Counted from the stretch's first letter, positions 25,981 to 34,677 are shown. The stretch is 64,000 nucleotides of DNA from Exiguobacterium indicum HHS 31 (GCF_001939065.1 NZ_MPSZ01000001.1:186001-250000), one strand, 5' to 3'. Translations and numbers: made by a program. Notes: generated by a model not told the origin, from the sequence alone.

Positions 25981-26643
25981 ATGGCAGCGAACCGTACGAT
26001 TTTTGGAGAAAATCTTGCAATACTCGATCAAAAGGTCTTTTTACTGGCTCGCAAGACGATGCAACAGATCGCAACAACGGCAGAAGCACTCGAAAAATAT
26101 GATCAAGACATCGCGCGTAGTGTCATCGAAAACGATAATGAACTCGATGATCTTGAACTTGAAATCAACGATGATGCGATTCTCTTAATCGCGAAGCAAC
26201 AACCCGTTGCGACGGATTTACGACGAATCATCACCGCGATGAAAATTTCGTCGGATCTCGAACGGATTGCAGATTATGCGGGGAATATCTCAAAAGCGGT
26301 TCTTCGTGTCGAAACATTCCCGTATGTCATCGATATCTCTTTGTTGAAGGAAGCATTCGAGACATTACTGGATATGACGGAAACTGCGATCGTCGCCTAT
26401 CGTGACGGAGATGTCGAGAAAGCAAAAGCCTTGTCTGATCTCGATAACGTCATTGATGAGACGACATATAAGGCACTTCGCCAGTACATGCGTCACATGT
26501 CACTTCAGCCGATTGTCGTCGATGAAGTCATGCAATTCACGAACATTTGCCGCTACATCGAGCGGATGGGTGATCACTTGACGAACGTCGGGGAGCATCT
26601 GATCTATCTCGAAAAAGGAAAACATTATGATTTAAACGGATGA
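25981..26643 (+). CDS. phoU: Phosphate signalling protein PhoU
   Basis: 220 aa, two three-helix repeats. The repeats carry the acidic metal-binding motifs ERIADYAGN (about residue 95) and ERMGDHLTN (about residue 200). PhoU links the state of the Pst transporter to control of phosphate uptake and, in many bacteria, PhoR signalling. It follows pstB by 18 bp with GAAGGGGAG as ribosome site and is the last gene of the operon. B. subtilis lacks phoU in its pst operon, so this operon resembles the Listeria, Streptococcus and Gram-negative arrangement in that respect. Confidence 0.94.
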   Translation: MAANRTIFGENLAILDQKVFLLARKTMQQIATTAEALEKYDQDIARSVIENDNELDDLELEINDDAILLIAKQQPVATDLRRIITAMKISSDLERIADYAGNISKAVLRVETFPYVIDISLLKEAFETLLDMTETAIVAYRDGDVEKAKALSDLDNVIDETTYKALRQYMRHMSLQPIVVDEVMQFTNICRYIERMGDHLTNVGEHLIYLEKGKHYDLNG

Positions 26644-26647
26644 ATCA

Positions 26648-26684
26648 AGTAGGCAGGAGGAATTTCCTCTGCCTACTTTTTTTG
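26648..26684 (+). terminator. Terminator of the pst-phoU operon
   Basis: AGTAGGCAGGAGGAA / TTCCTCTGCCTACT followed by TTTTTTTG. Confidence 0.93.
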
Positions 26685-26750
26685 TAAAGGGATTCGAAAC
26701 ACGTTTGTAGAATAGGAAAGAAGTGAATAATGACAGAGAGGTGATTGGGA

Positions 26751-27473
26751 ATGCTTGAGCAAATCATTAAATTGAAAGAACAAGGGCTGACAACAAAACA
26801 AATCGCAGCTCAATTGGATACGACTGAAGGAAAAATCAAATATGCGTGGACTAAATATCGTAAATCGTTAACAGAACAACCTTTAGTAGCGCTGAAAGTA
26901 GAATCAAAAACGGTCAAGCAGACAAAAAAGTCGACTGCACCTGTATTAGACGTCGTACCGTCTGTGCAAGTGGTACCTTCGCTAGAACGTGACGCGTTTG
27001 GAATGGCGACACATTACGAGGATGACATCATCCACGCCATCGTTCAGTCACCGACAGCGTTATACGTCTACTGGGAATTGTCTGAACTGTCGAAACAGTT
27101 GCTAGAGACGCACTATCACACGACGTTTGATTCGTTCCGTAAAGAATTACGCATTATTGATGTCACGCTTGTTGAATATGAACAAGGACAGGCAAATCGG
27201 ACGTATCAATTCGAGCTACCAGAAATGACGAATGCTTGGTTCGTTCGACCAGTCGCCCCGAATACTACATACATCATTGAATGGGGCATTCAAACGATCG
27301 ACGGGGACTTTGTTCCAGTACTGCGTTCAAAACCAGTCGAAACGCCACGTGACGAGCCAGTTACGGACGGACGGTTCGCGGAAGTCGTGCATCATTGGCA
27401 ATACGGAGAGGTCGAACAACCGGAATGGGTCGAAGTATTACGTCCTTACTCCTATTTCGATCGCGTCCGATAA
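26751..27473 (+). CDS. DUF4912 protein with N-terminal helix-turn-helix-like segment
   Basis: 240 aa. Residues 1-45 (LEQIIKLKEQGLTTKQIAAQLDTT...) read like a helix-turn-helix of the resolvase or sigma-4 type. A polar linker follows (45-85), then a DUF4912-like domain (about 85-215) with SPTALYVYWELSE, a beta-rich core (ELRIIDVTLVEY) and NTTYIIEWG. DUF4912 has no proven function but often occurs beside GH57 alpha-glucan enzymes, as here. GAGAGGTGAT sits about 7 bases before ATG 26751. It is 32 bp upstream of the GH57 gene, so the two probably form an operon. Confidence 0.8.
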   Translation: MLEQIIKLKEQGLTTKQIAAQLDTTEGKIKYAWTKYRKSLTEQPLVALKVESKTVKQTKKSTAPVLDVVPSVQVVPSLERDAFGMATHYEDDIIHAIVQSPTALYVYWELSELSKQLLETHYHTTFDSFRKELRIIDVTLVEYEQGQANRTYQFELPEMTNAWFVRPVAPNTTYIIEWGIQTIDGDFVPVLRSKPVETPRDEPVTDGRFAEVVHHWQYGEVEQPEWVEVLRPYSYFDRVR

Positions 27474-27505
27474 TGGAATTAGAGAGAGGGAAAGGAAGAG
27501 AAGCT

Positions 27506-29689
27506 ATGCGAAAAGGATATTTTTCACTCGTCTTACATGCACATTTACCATATATCCGTCATGAAGAGGCGCATCGTCTAGAAGAACGGTGGATGTATGA
27601 AGCGATTTCAGAAACCTACATCCCATTATTGTGGGAGGTCGATCGCTTGTCACGTCCGCTCGGCTGGACGGTCAGCATTTCACCACCCGTCATCGAGATG
27701 CTTGCCGACCCATTGATTCAAGAGCGGTATATCGAGCATATCGAGGATACGTTACGTTTGATTCGCCAGGAACTAGAGCGAGAGCTTGCTCAAAAGGAAC
27801 GAGATGCGCTTCTATTCTATCAAGACCGCTATCAAGATTTATTGAATACGTTCCTTCACTGGGAAAAAGATTTGAACCGCGCATTCCGTCATTACAAGGA
27901 GCAAGGTTATCTCGATTTGATTACGTGTACGGCGACGCACGGATTCAGTCCGCACATGTTGTCTGAACAAGCGGCACGTTCTGAAATTCAGACGGGATTG
28001 AACTGTTTCGAACGTCATTACGGATTCCGTCCATCTGGTCTTTGGATGCCAGAGTGTGCGTATACACCCGGACTTGATCGTATTTTGTATGAAGAGGGCA
28101 TTCGTTATACATTCGTTGACGAACATTCAATCTTAAACGCGGATCCGTCACCGAAACACGGAATCGGAGCACCTGTCTATTCGCCGCACGGTGTGGCACT
28201 TTTCCCGCGTGATCAAATCATTTCCGGCAAGATTTGGAGCTCTGTCATCGGATACCCGGGTCATCCGGATTACCGCGAGTTTTATCGTGACCTTGCGTAC
28301 GATCGAGAGTGGGATCAAATCGCTGAGTTCATGCACCCAGAGGGCTTACGTTATGATACAGGATTGAAATTGCATCGTGTAACAGGAGAAACGGATCAAA
28401 AAGACTATTACGTTCGTGATTGGGCATGGCAACGGACAAGTGAGCACGCAGCAGACTTCGCACAAGCACTTGGTGAACATTTAGATGCGCATCAAGGACA
28501 AGACTTCCCACCGTTCCTTGTCACAGCACCATTTGATGCCGAATTATTCGGTCACTGGTGGTTTGAAGGTCCCGACTTCCTCGGTAAAGCGATGGAACGT
28601 TTAGAAGACCAAGGAATTGAGTCGATTTCACCGGCGATCTTCCTCGAACGTCACTTCCAAGACATCGACACGGCCCACGTCGCGATGGGAACATGGGGAC
28701 GAAAAGGCTACGCGGAAGTCTGGATCAATGAACGGAATGACTGGATGATTCGTCATCTCCATCAGCTTGAGAAGAGACTAGCAGGAATCGTAGCTCGAAA
28801 TCGTCATCAAGATGCATTGACTGTCAAAGCGAAGCGTCAACTCATTCGAGAATACCTCCTCGCTGTCTCGAGCGACTGGCCGTTCATCCTTGATGGACAG
28901 ACGACAGCGCAGTATGCTGCGAATCGTTTCCGGGAGCACATCCTACGTTTTGAAGAAACTGAGCGTCGCCTGGATGCTGAGGAGCTGACGGTGGAATGGT
29001 TGGATGATCGATATCGCGAATATCCTTTCCTTCAAGATTCAGATATTGAACCGGATGTCTTCTTGACGGCACATGATTACTACGTGGCAGTGAAACGTGA
29101 AAAATCTTGGAATACAGACGCCATCTTATTGTTTGTCCGACAATATGATGCGTCAGACCGGCCAGCTTCGGAGCTCGCTCGACGGCTTGCTGCTGCTGGT
29201 GAGAACGTCTATGTCGTCACGGAACATCTGGAAGCGTATCGATTTGAAGAAGGTGTTCACGTTTACGGAGTGCAAGTGACAGGTCTACCGCTCGTTCAGA
29301 CCTATAACCAACTGGCGGCACTAAATTTAGCCTTCTTACGCCAAGCGCAAGCTTTGAGTAAGATCGTTGATTTCGCAGTCATCCACAACTTCAACATGGA
29401 GACCGCATCAGCTGCCCAAGCTATCGCGAAGATCAAAGAGTTGCCACTCGTCAGTAACGTCTACGATGTCGAAAGTGAGCGTTCTCCTGATCGTTCAGGT
29501 GGTCTGGTCGTTGCCTTAAAACGACTTGAAGGAGATGCGTTGCGCCAATCAGCGGTTGTTTATCTAGAACGAGAAGAGTCACGTCACGGGGTGGAGCAAG
29601 AGTATCACGTCGAAAAGAAGCCACTGCGTTTTGAAGAGAACCTTGAAAAACCATATCAACACGTGACGAATCCGAAAAAGAACGGATGA
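27506..29689 (+). CDS. GH57 1,4-alpha-glucan branching enzyme-like protein fused to a half glycosyltransferase domain
   Basis: 727 aa. Residues 1-525 form a GH57 catalytic unit with HAHLPY (11-16), the nucleophile region LWMPECAYTPG (Glu near 183), and the acid/base region APFDAELFGHWWFEG (Asp near 343), closest in pattern to branching enzymes. Residues about 535-700 resemble the N-terminal Rossmann half of GT4 glycosyltransferases (SELARRLAAAGENVYVVTEH, then VIHNFNMETASAA and LPLVSNVYD). The second GT half, which binds the nucleotide sugar, is absent. It would act on glycogen-like polymers in the cytoplasm. ATG 27506 follows GAAAGGAAGAG; upstream in-frame codons overlap the DUF4912 gene. Confidence 0.85.
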   Translation: MRKGYFSLVLHAHLPYIRHEEAHRLEERWMYEAISETYIPLLWEVDRLSRPLGWTVSISPPVIEMLADPLIQERYIEHIEDTLRLIRQELERELAQKERDALLFYQDRYQDLLNTFLHWEKDLNRAFRHYKEQGYLDLITCTATHGFSPHMLSEQAARSEIQTGLNCFERHYGFRPSGLWMPECAYTPGLDRILYEEGIRYTFVDEHSILNADPSPKHGIGAPVYSPHGVALFPRDQIISGKIWSSVIGYPGHPDYREFYRDLAYDREWDQIAEFMHPEGLRYDTGLKLHRVTGETDQKDYYVRDWAWQRTSEHAADFAQALGEHLDAHQGQDFPPFLVTAPFDAELFGHWWFEGPDFLGKAMERLEDQGIESISPAIFLERHFQDIDTAHVAMGTWGRKGYAEVWINERNDWMIRHLHQLEKRLAGIVARNRHQDALTVKAKRQLIREYLLAVSSDWPFILDGQTTAQYAANRFREHILRFEETERRLDAEELTVEWLDDRYREYPFLQDSDIEPDVFLTAHDYYVAVKREKSWNTDAILLFVRQYDASDRPASELARRLAAAGENVYVVTEHLEAYRFEEGVHVYGVQVTGLPLVQTYNQLAALNLAFLRQAQALSKIVDFAVIHNFNMETASAAQAIAKIKELPLVSNVYDVESERSPDRSGGLVVALKRLEGDALRQSAVVYLEREESRHGVEQEYHVEKKPLRFEENLEKPYQHVTNPKKNG

Positions 29690-29693
29690 ACAG

Positions 29694-29722
29694 TTGCAAT
29701 TCCTTTCCTTTCTTGGTACGAT
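29694..29722 (+). promoter_or_regulatory. Candidate promoter of rpmG
   Basis: TTGCAA (29694), 17-bp spacer, TACGAT (29717). Confidence 0.6.
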
Positions 29723-29793
29723 ACTTGAGTATGCTTAACCTTATGTAAAGCAAAATCACTTGATACATCGAGAGCTAGATAGGAGGGAATCCC

Positions 29794-29943
29794 ATGCGCG
29801 TTAAAATCACATTAGCTTGCACTGAAACTGGTGACCGTACTTATATCACTAAAAAGAACAAGCGTAACAACCCAGAGCGTCTTGAGTTGAAGAAATACAA
29901 CCCACGTCTCCGTAAGCACACACTTCACCGTGAAGTGAAATAA
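29794..29943 (+). CDS. rpmG: 50S ribosomal protein L33 (zinc-free type)
   Basis: 49 aa: starts [17 protein letters not shown] and ends [11 protein letters not shown], the L33 signature. It has a single Cys, so it lacks the CxxC pairs of zinc-binding L33 and is the C- form. In Bacillus, C- paralogues of some ribosomal proteins are induced in zinc limitation; no Zur box is visible here, so this copy is probably constitutive. Ribosome site AGGAGGG lies 6-7 bases before ATG 29794. It precedes yqgN as in B. subtilis. A second L33 gene may exist elsewhere. Confidence 0.96.
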   Translation: MRVKITLACTETGDRTYITKKNKRNNPERLELKKYNPRLRKHTLHREVK

Positions 29944-29952
29944 TTGAGATGG

Positions 29953-29982
29953 AAGCCGTCACTTCGTGTGATGGCTTTTTTT
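29953..29982 (+). terminator. Terminator between rpmG and yqgN
   Basis: AGCCGTCAC / GTGTGATGGCT followed by TTTTTTTG. The next gene starts only about 20 bp further, so it may allow partial read-through. Confidence 0.85.
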
Positions 29983-30000
29983 GTGGAAAGGAAGACAGTC

Positions 30001-30546
30001 ATGAATAAACAAGAAGTACGCGGTTTGATTAAAGAACGACTCGATGTAATGGAGAACCGTGCGGAGAAGGAGCGGTTGATTCACGAACATGTATTATTAT
30101 TACCTGAATGGCAACAAGCGACTTGTGTCGCGATCACATTAGCTTTTCGAAATGAATGTGATACAAGAATACTGATTGAACAGGCGTGGCAAGAGGGCAA
30201 GACGGTCTTGATACCAAAAGTAGTCGGAAACGAGATGGTCTTTTATGAATATGGACCAGAAGATCAACTGCATGCAAATCAGATGGGGATTGCTGAACCG
30301 ACCGCTTCAGCACGTCGCGCTTCACTTGCTCAAGCAGAGCTTTGCCTCGTTCCGGGTCGTGCCTATCGACGGGACGGATATCGGTTAGGGTGGGGAGGAG
30401 GCTATTACGATCGTGCACTCGTGACATATACAGGATGTAAAGTATCGATTGCCTTTTCTGAACAACTTCTTTCAGATTTCGAAGTGGAAGCCTTTGATAT
30501 TCCAGTTGACCTGATCGTTACTGACTTAGAGGTCATCCGATGCTAA
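30001..30546 (+). CDS. yqgN: 5-formyltetrahydrofolate cyclo-ligase
   Basis: 181 aa, normal for the family. It converts 5-formyl-THF to 5,10-methenyl-THF using ATP, returning the storage folate to the one-carbon pool. Family motifs: FRNECDTR (about residues 48-55), the VPGRAYRRDGYRLGWGGGYYDR loop (split as VPGRAY..DGYRLGWGGGYYDR), and a C-terminal FDIPVDLIVTD. AAAGGAAG precedes ATG 30001. In-frame upstream ATGs fall within the rpmG terminator. It overlaps the DUF92 gene by 7 bp. Confidence 0.95.
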   Translation: MNKQEVRGLIKERLDVMENRAEKERLIHEHVLLLPEWQQATCVAITLAFRNECDTRILIEQAWQEGKTVLIPKVVGNEMVFYEYGPEDQLHANQMGIAEPTASARRASLAQAELCLVPGRAYRRDGYRLGWGGGYYDRALVTYTGCKVSIAFSEQLLSDFEVEAFDIPVDLIVTDLEVIRC

Positions 30547-31319
30547 GCGCGACCATTTTGTTTTGTCTATTGCTGGCTTGGACCGGACGATCTTTTCGTT
30601 TATTGACGACAAGTGGTGCGATCATGACCTTGCTCGTCGGTAGTGGTGTCTCGTTCGGATTCGGTTGGCAAGGATTAGTAGTACTCTTACTATTCTTTGG
30701 TAGCTCGAGCTTGTTATCGAAGGTCGGACGGTCCAAAAAACAATCGGTTGACTCCATCGTTGAGAAAGACGGCGCGCGTGACGGATGGCAAGTCCTTGCG
30801 AATGGAGGGCTAGCGTTCGTTGCTGCCTTAGCGTATGCCATGACGATGGATTTTGCGTATCTCTTGTTATTTCTATTCGTCATCGCAGCATCGAATGCTG
30901 ATACGTGGGCATCCGAAATCGGACCGCTCTCAAGACGTGATCCATGGTCGCTCAAAACGTTACGACGGGTACCAGCAGGAACAAGTGGAGCGATGTCGCT
31001 GATTGGAACGGTCGGTACGATCGCAGGAGCTGCGTTCATCGCGATAGCAGCGCATTGGATATTTTCTCTTTCTTTAAGAGACGTCTTACTCGTAACAAGC
31101 ATCGGTGTACTCGGGAGCCTGCTGGATACACTATTTGGAGCAGTAGGGCAACGCGTTTACCGATGTACAGTTTGTGGGGAATACACAGAAAAGCGAAAGC
31201 ACCATGGGCAACCGACAGCTTATGTTTCAGGTATTCGATTTTTAGGGAATGATGCTGTCAATGTCTTAACGAGTGGTTTGGCAAGTGGAATCGGGTTTAT
31301 CATCGTTCGATTCTGGTAA
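30540..31319 (+). CDS. DUF92 family membrane protein (TMEM19/VTE6-like)
   Basis: 259 aa, five to six membrane helices. The features of DUF92 are present: TTSGAIMTLLVG near residue 25, the cytoplasmic SKVGRSKKQ, FVIAASNADTWASEIG (about residue 120), RRVPAGTSGAMS and GVLGSLLDTLFGA. A CTVCGEYTEKRKHHG insert near residue 215 has one CxxC pair. Distant relatives include the plant phytyl-phosphate kinase VTE6, so a prenyl-phosphate role is possible but unproven in bacteria. The start overlaps the stop of yqgN by 7 bp, indicating coupling. Confidence 0.85.
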   Translation: MLSATILFCLLLAWTGRSFRLLTTSGAIMTLLVGSGVSFGFGWQGLVVLLLFFGSSSLLSKVGRSKKQSVDSIVEKDGARDGWQVLANGGLAFVAALAYAMTMDFAYLLLFLFVIAASNADTWASEIGPLSRRDPWSLKTLRRVPAGTSGAMSLIGTVGTIAGAAFIAIAAHWIFSLSLRDVLLVTSIGVLGSLLDTLFGAVGQRVYRCTVCGEYTEKRKHHGQPTAYVSGIRFLGNDAVNVLTSGLASGIGFIIVRFW

Positions 31320-31381
31320 CTGGAAAGTATATGAGTATGTAATTCCTTATGTTAGGATATCAATGACACAAAATGGACAAA

Positions 31382-31448
31382 TGTGATTAACTTCACATGA
31401 TACAAATAATGTGAAAGATGTTACAATTTATTTGTGAGATAGTTAACA
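31382..31448 (+). promoter_or_regulatory. Three tandem TGTGA-N6-TNACA operator sites upstream of ldh
   Basis: TGTGA-N6-TCACA (31382-31397), TGTGA-N6-TTACA (31410-31425) and TGTGA-N6-TAACA (31433-31448). The third extends to TTGTGA-N6-TAACAA, close to the Rex (NADH-sensing repressor) consensus, and covers the predicted transcription start. The first is a perfect palindrome centred near -44, a position usual for Crp/Fnr/ArcR-type activators. Rex and/or an Fnr-family regulator is inferred. Confidence 0.65.
31419..31427 (+). promoter_or_regulatory. Extended -10 promoter of ldh
   Basis: TGTTACAAT: an extended -10 (TG, one base, TACAAT at 31422-31427) with no good -35 (GATACA). It lies between operator sites 2 and 3. 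Confidence 0.6.
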
Positions 31449-31484
31449 AACTCTTAGGATGAATGAAAGGGTGGACATAACGAT

Positions 31485-32441
31485 ATGGAATTACATGCGA
31501 AAGTGACACGGGTAGCCCTCATTGGAGCTGGTGCAGTCGGTTCAAGCTTTGCCTATCAGATGTCAACAGCTGGGCTTTGTGAAGAACTTGTCATCATTGA
31601 TGTCAACAAAGCCAAAGCAGAGGGCGAGGCAATGGACTTAAACCATGGAACACCATTTAGCTCTTCACCGATGCGAATATGGGCTGGCGACTACGCCGAC
31701 TGCCGCGAAGCGGAAGTCGTCGTCATCACGGCAGGCGCTCCACAAAAACCAGGTGAGACAAGACTCGATCTCGTTGCAAAGAATGCGTTGATCATGAAAG
31801 AAATGATTCGTCAAATCATGGATTCTGGTTTTGATGGGATCATCGTCGTGGCTTCTAATCCGGTTGATATCATGGCGCATCTTGCCTGGAAATATTCCGG
31901 TCTTCCGAAATCCCGCGTATTTGGATCAGGAACGGTGCTGGATACTGCACGTCTGCGTCAAATGCTTGGAGAATACTTTCACATTGATTCCCGAAATGCC
32001 CATGCCTATATTCTTGGAGAACATGGTGATACGGAATTCGCTGCCTGGAGTAACAGCCGTATTTATGGAAAAACGATTGATGAACTACTTGCTGAAGACG
32101 ATCGTTATTCTCAAGCAGATCTTGATCAAATTTATATCAACGTCCGAGATGCTGCTTATCATATCATCGAGCGCAAAGGGGCAACCTACTATGCGATCGG
32201 GCTTGGGCTTGTTCGGATCGTTCGTGCCATCCTCGGAAATGAGAACTGTCTATTAACGGTCGGTGCGCATGTCGATGGGCAGTATGGCATTTCCGGTATC
32301 CACATTGGAGTTCCCGCCATCATTAATCGTCAAGGTGTGCGTGAAATCATTGAAGTCTCATTGACAGAAGAAGAGTTGAAGAAATTCCATCATTCTGCTG
32401 ATGTATTGCGTCAGACGCTTGAACCCGTCTTGCAAGGATAA
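31485..32441 (+). CDS. ldh: L-lactate dehydrogenase
   Basis: 318 aa. It reduces pyruvate to L-lactate with NADH in fermentation. NAD-binding [17 protein letters not shown] with Asp in [11 protein letters not shown], catalytic-loop region [13 protein letters not shown] (active-site Arg), ASNPVDIM, and the catalytic [12 protein letters not shown] with the His. The substrate-specificity Gln of LDH in GAPQKPGE distinguishes it from malate dehydrogenase. GAAAGGGTGG lies somewhat far (about 13 bases) from ATG 31485. A 165-bp upstream region holds a triple operator and promoter. Monocistronic. Confidence 0.95.
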   Translation: MELHAKVTRVALIGAGAVGSSFAYQMSTAGLCEELVIIDVNKAKAEGEAMDLNHGTPFSSSPMRIWAGDYADCREAEVVVITAGAPQKPGETRLDLVAKNALIMKEMIRQIMDSGFDGIIVVASNPVDIMAHLAWKYSGLPKSRVFGSGTVLDTARLRQMLGEYFHIDSRNAHAYILGEHGDTEFAAWSNSRIYGKTIDELLAEDDRYSQADLDQIYINVRDAAYHIIERKGATYYAIGLGLVRIVRAILGNENCLLTVGAHVDGQYGISGIHIGVPAIINRQGVREIIEVSLTEEELKKFHHSADVLRQTLEPVLQG

Positions 32442-32482
32442 GCGTACGCATCATGCTGAAGGTATTACCGAAATAAAGTAGT

Positions 32483-32536
32483 AAAAAAACTCAAGTGTCG
32501 GACTTGCTTCATATTGTCCACACTTGAGTTTTTTTG
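32483..32536 (+). terminator. Terminator of ldh
   Basis: AAAAAAACTCAAGTGT / ACACTTGAGTTTTTTT with an inner GGAC/GTCC pair; it is symmetric and could act both ways. Confidence 0.9.
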
Positions 32537-32601
32537 ATGTAAAGAACGAATACATAAAAAATCACATCTATTCGTCCAGTAGTAAAAAGAGAAAAATCTA
32601 G

Positions 32602-32626
32602 GTTTTATTTTACTAGAAAAGGGTTA
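32602..32626 (+). promoter_or_regulatory. Possible sigma-B promoter of the acetyltransferase gene
   Basis: GTTTTA, 13-bp spacer, GGGTTA, resembling the general-stress consensus GTTTAA-N12-14-GGGTAT. It lies about 65 bp upstream of ATG 32699. Between it and the gene there is a direct repeat TACGTCAT (two copies). Confidence 0.4.
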
Positions 32627-32698
32627 AGTAAGAGATAGAAGCATTTTTACGTCATTTTTTGTACGTCATGATACCCAAAAAGGAGAGAACCGACAGTC

Positions 32699-33208
32699 AT
32701 GTATACTTTTCGAAAACTAACTAAAGAGGATGCAGAACAATACTGGAATCTACGCCTTGAGGGATTAAAAAATCATCCAGATGCATTCGGTCATTCGTTT
32801 GATGATGAACAGCAAACCCCGCTCCGCGAAGTACAAGAAGGACTTGAGGGAGAACCCGACTCCGATGAGGTTTGGCTTGGTATGTTCGACGGTGATACGT
32901 TGTTTGGGTTTGGTCAGGTCAAACCATATGAATTGTCACGTGAATCGCATAAAGCGATGATTTCTGGAGTATACGTATCACCTGAATATCGCGGGGGTAC
33001 TGGTCGCGCTTTAATGGAAGCCTTAATCGAGGAAGCGAAAAAGTTACCGGACGTCGAGCAAGTCATTCTTGCCGTTTTATCAGGAAACGAAGCCGCACAA
33101 AATCTTTATGAGTCGCTCGGTTTTGAAGTATATGCCGAAGATCCAGATTCCGTAAAATTAGAAGACGGCACATATCGTGATGATATTTGGATGAAGAAGT
33201 ACGTCTAA
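32699..33208 (+). CDS. GNAT-family N-acetyltransferase
   Basis: 169 aa. It begins FRKLTKEDAEQYWNLRLEGL, typical of GNAT folds, and carries the acetyl-CoA loop ISGVYVSPEYRGGTGRALMEALI (motif A, Q/RxxGxG/A at about residues 98-104) and motif B NLYESLGFEVY. It transfers an acetyl group to an unknown small molecule or protein. AAGGAGAG is about 10 bases before ATG 32699. It is monocistronic between two terminators. Confidence 0.9.
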   Translation: MYTFRKLTKEDAEQYWNLRLEGLKNHPDAFGHSFDDEQQTPLREVQEGLEGEPDSDEVWLGMFDGDTLFGFGQVKPYELSRESHKAMISGVYVSPEYRGGTGRALMEALIEEAKKLPDVEQVILAVLSGNEAAQNLYESLGFEVYAEDPDSVKLEDGTYRDDIWMKKYV

Positions 33209-33231
33209 GTTCTTCAGAGGATGTAGATTAG

Positions 33232-33266
33232 AAGCTGTAGCAAAAAAAGTGCTACAGCTTTTTTGC
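33232..33266 (+). terminator. Terminator of the acetyltransferase gene
   Basis: AGCTGTAGCA / TGCTACAGCT around an A-rich loop, then TTTTTTG. Confidence 0.93.
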
Positions 33267-33369
33267 ATGGTATCCGTAGGATATCAGTATCGGCAAAGAA
33301 TGAATATTTGTTATCATGAGAACAAAGCGGATGTCACATCGTAGTCCGATTGAAAGGGAGCGAATGAAC

Positions 33370-34407
33370 ATGAAAGAAGTCATACGTACGATTGAAGAGC
33401 TTGTCTCGATTCCGAGTCCAACAGGTTCGACAAAAGAAGCGATTACATATGTAGAAAAGCGATTGGTATCAGAAGGAATCACGTATCGAAAACTTGAGAA
33501 AGGAGCGATTTTAGCGACACTACCTGGTGCTTCAACGCGTACACGGTTACTGACGGCACACGTCGACACACTAGGAGCGATGGTGAAAGAGATTTTACCA
33601 ACAGGACGACTTCGTTTATCACAACTGGGGGGATATGCTTGGACAGCAATTGAAGGTGAGAACTGTCTCATTCACAAGATGGACGGTCAAACGATTTCAG
33701 GTACGATCGTGTTCCACCATTCGAGTGTTCATACGTCGCGCGAGACGAATAAGACGGAACGCTCCGCTGATAATATCGAAGTACGGCTCGATATCCGTTC
33801 AACGACAGCAGAAGAGACGCGCGTTGCGGGGATTGAAGTAGGAGACATCGTAACATTTGATCCGCGATTCCTCTACACGGAAACGGGATTCGTGAAGTCG
33901 CGCCATCTCGACGATAAAGCATCCGTTGCTTTGTTGCTTGAATTGATCAAGGAATGGAAAACAATCGAGCTGCCACACACGGTCCAGATTCTGATTTCAA
34001 ATTACGAAGAAGTTGGATTCGGTGGAAATGCTGGATTCACGGAAGAAGTCGCAGAATACATCGCGGTCGACATGGGGGCACTAGGAGACGGTCAACACTC
34101 CGATGAATTCACGGTCTCGATCTGTGCGAAAGATGGTTCGGGTCCATATGACTTGGCTTTACGCCACCAGTTAACGCGTTTAGCACAACGTAACAGTATT
34201 CCATATAAGGTTGATATCTATCCATTCTATAGCTCGGATGCCTCAGCGGCAGTAAGTGCGGGACACGACGTCCGGCACGGATTGTTCGGTCCGGGAATCG
34301 AATCGAGTCATTCGTACGAACGTACACATGAGACGTCGTTACAAGCGACATATGATTTGTTGCATGCCTATGTAAAGGAGCCGATGGTTGATGAAGACAC
34401 TGTATGA
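33370..34407 (+). CDS. M42-family aminopeptidase/endoglucanase-type metallopeptidase
   Basis: 345 aa. M42 dinuclear zinc peptidases trim N-terminal residues from peptides in the cytoplasm. Metal ligands appear as TAHVDTLG (His, near residue 70), the bridging Asp in SRHLDDKA (about 182), catalytic Glu pair in SNYEEVGFGG, AVDMGALG (Asp) and the final His in GIESSHSYERTH. ATG 33370 has AAGGGAG 9 bases upstream, better placed than ATG 33364. The 3' end overlaps yqgQ by 17 bp. It occupies the position of yqgP (rhomboid protease) in B. subtilis. Confidence 0.9.
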   Translation: MKEVIRTIEELVSIPSPTGSTKEAITYVEKRLVSEGITYRKLEKGAILATLPGASTRTRLLTAHVDTLGAMVKEILPTGRLRLSQLGGYAWTAIEGENCLIHKMDGQTISGTIVFHHSSVHTSRETNKTERSADNIEVRLDIRSTTAEETRVAGIEVGDIVTFDPRFLYTETGFVKSRHLDDKASVALLLELIKEWKTIELPHTVQILISNYEEVGFGGNAGFTEEVAEYIAVDMGALGDGQHSDEFTVSICAKDGSGPYDLALRHQLTRLAQRNSIPYKVDIYPFYSSDASAAVSAGHDVRHGLFGPGIESSHSYERTHETSLQATYDLLHAYVKEPMVDEDTV

Positions 34408-34594
34408 CGTACAGCAGTTACTCAAGACATACGGAACATTCATCTATCTTGGGGACCGAGCGTCCGATATCGCGATGATGATGCTTGAACTCGATGAATT
34501 ACAAGAAGCAGGCGTTTTGGAACAACGTCAGTACGATTCAGCGAAACTAATCTTACGACATGAATTAAAGCGTTCACAATCCGATAACATTTAA
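34391..34594 (+). CDS. yqgQ: YqgQ family (DUF910) small protein
   Basis: 67 aa, starting MKTLYDVQQLLKTYG, the hallmark of YqgQ. Helical, hydrophilic; proposed to bind single-stranded nucleic acid on structural grounds but without known function. AGGAG lies 10 bases upstream of ATG 34391; a TTG one codon earlier is an alternative. As in Bacillus subtilis, glcK follows, here 83 bp downstream. Confidence 0.93.
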   Translation: MKTLYDVQQLLKTYGTFIYLGDRASDIAMMMLELDELQEAGVLEQRQYDSAKLILRHELKRSQSDNI

Positions 34595-34677
34595 GATTGT
34601 GCAACCCTTTGCGCAAACGGGTTATGTCCGGTAAAATGAGGAAGCAGACATTATATGAGTATAGGGGAGACGAAGCA

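Noticed and set aside
27690-28511. Several minus-strand frames inside the GH57 gene
   Set aside because: They are antisense shadows with no ribosome sites and improbable compositions.
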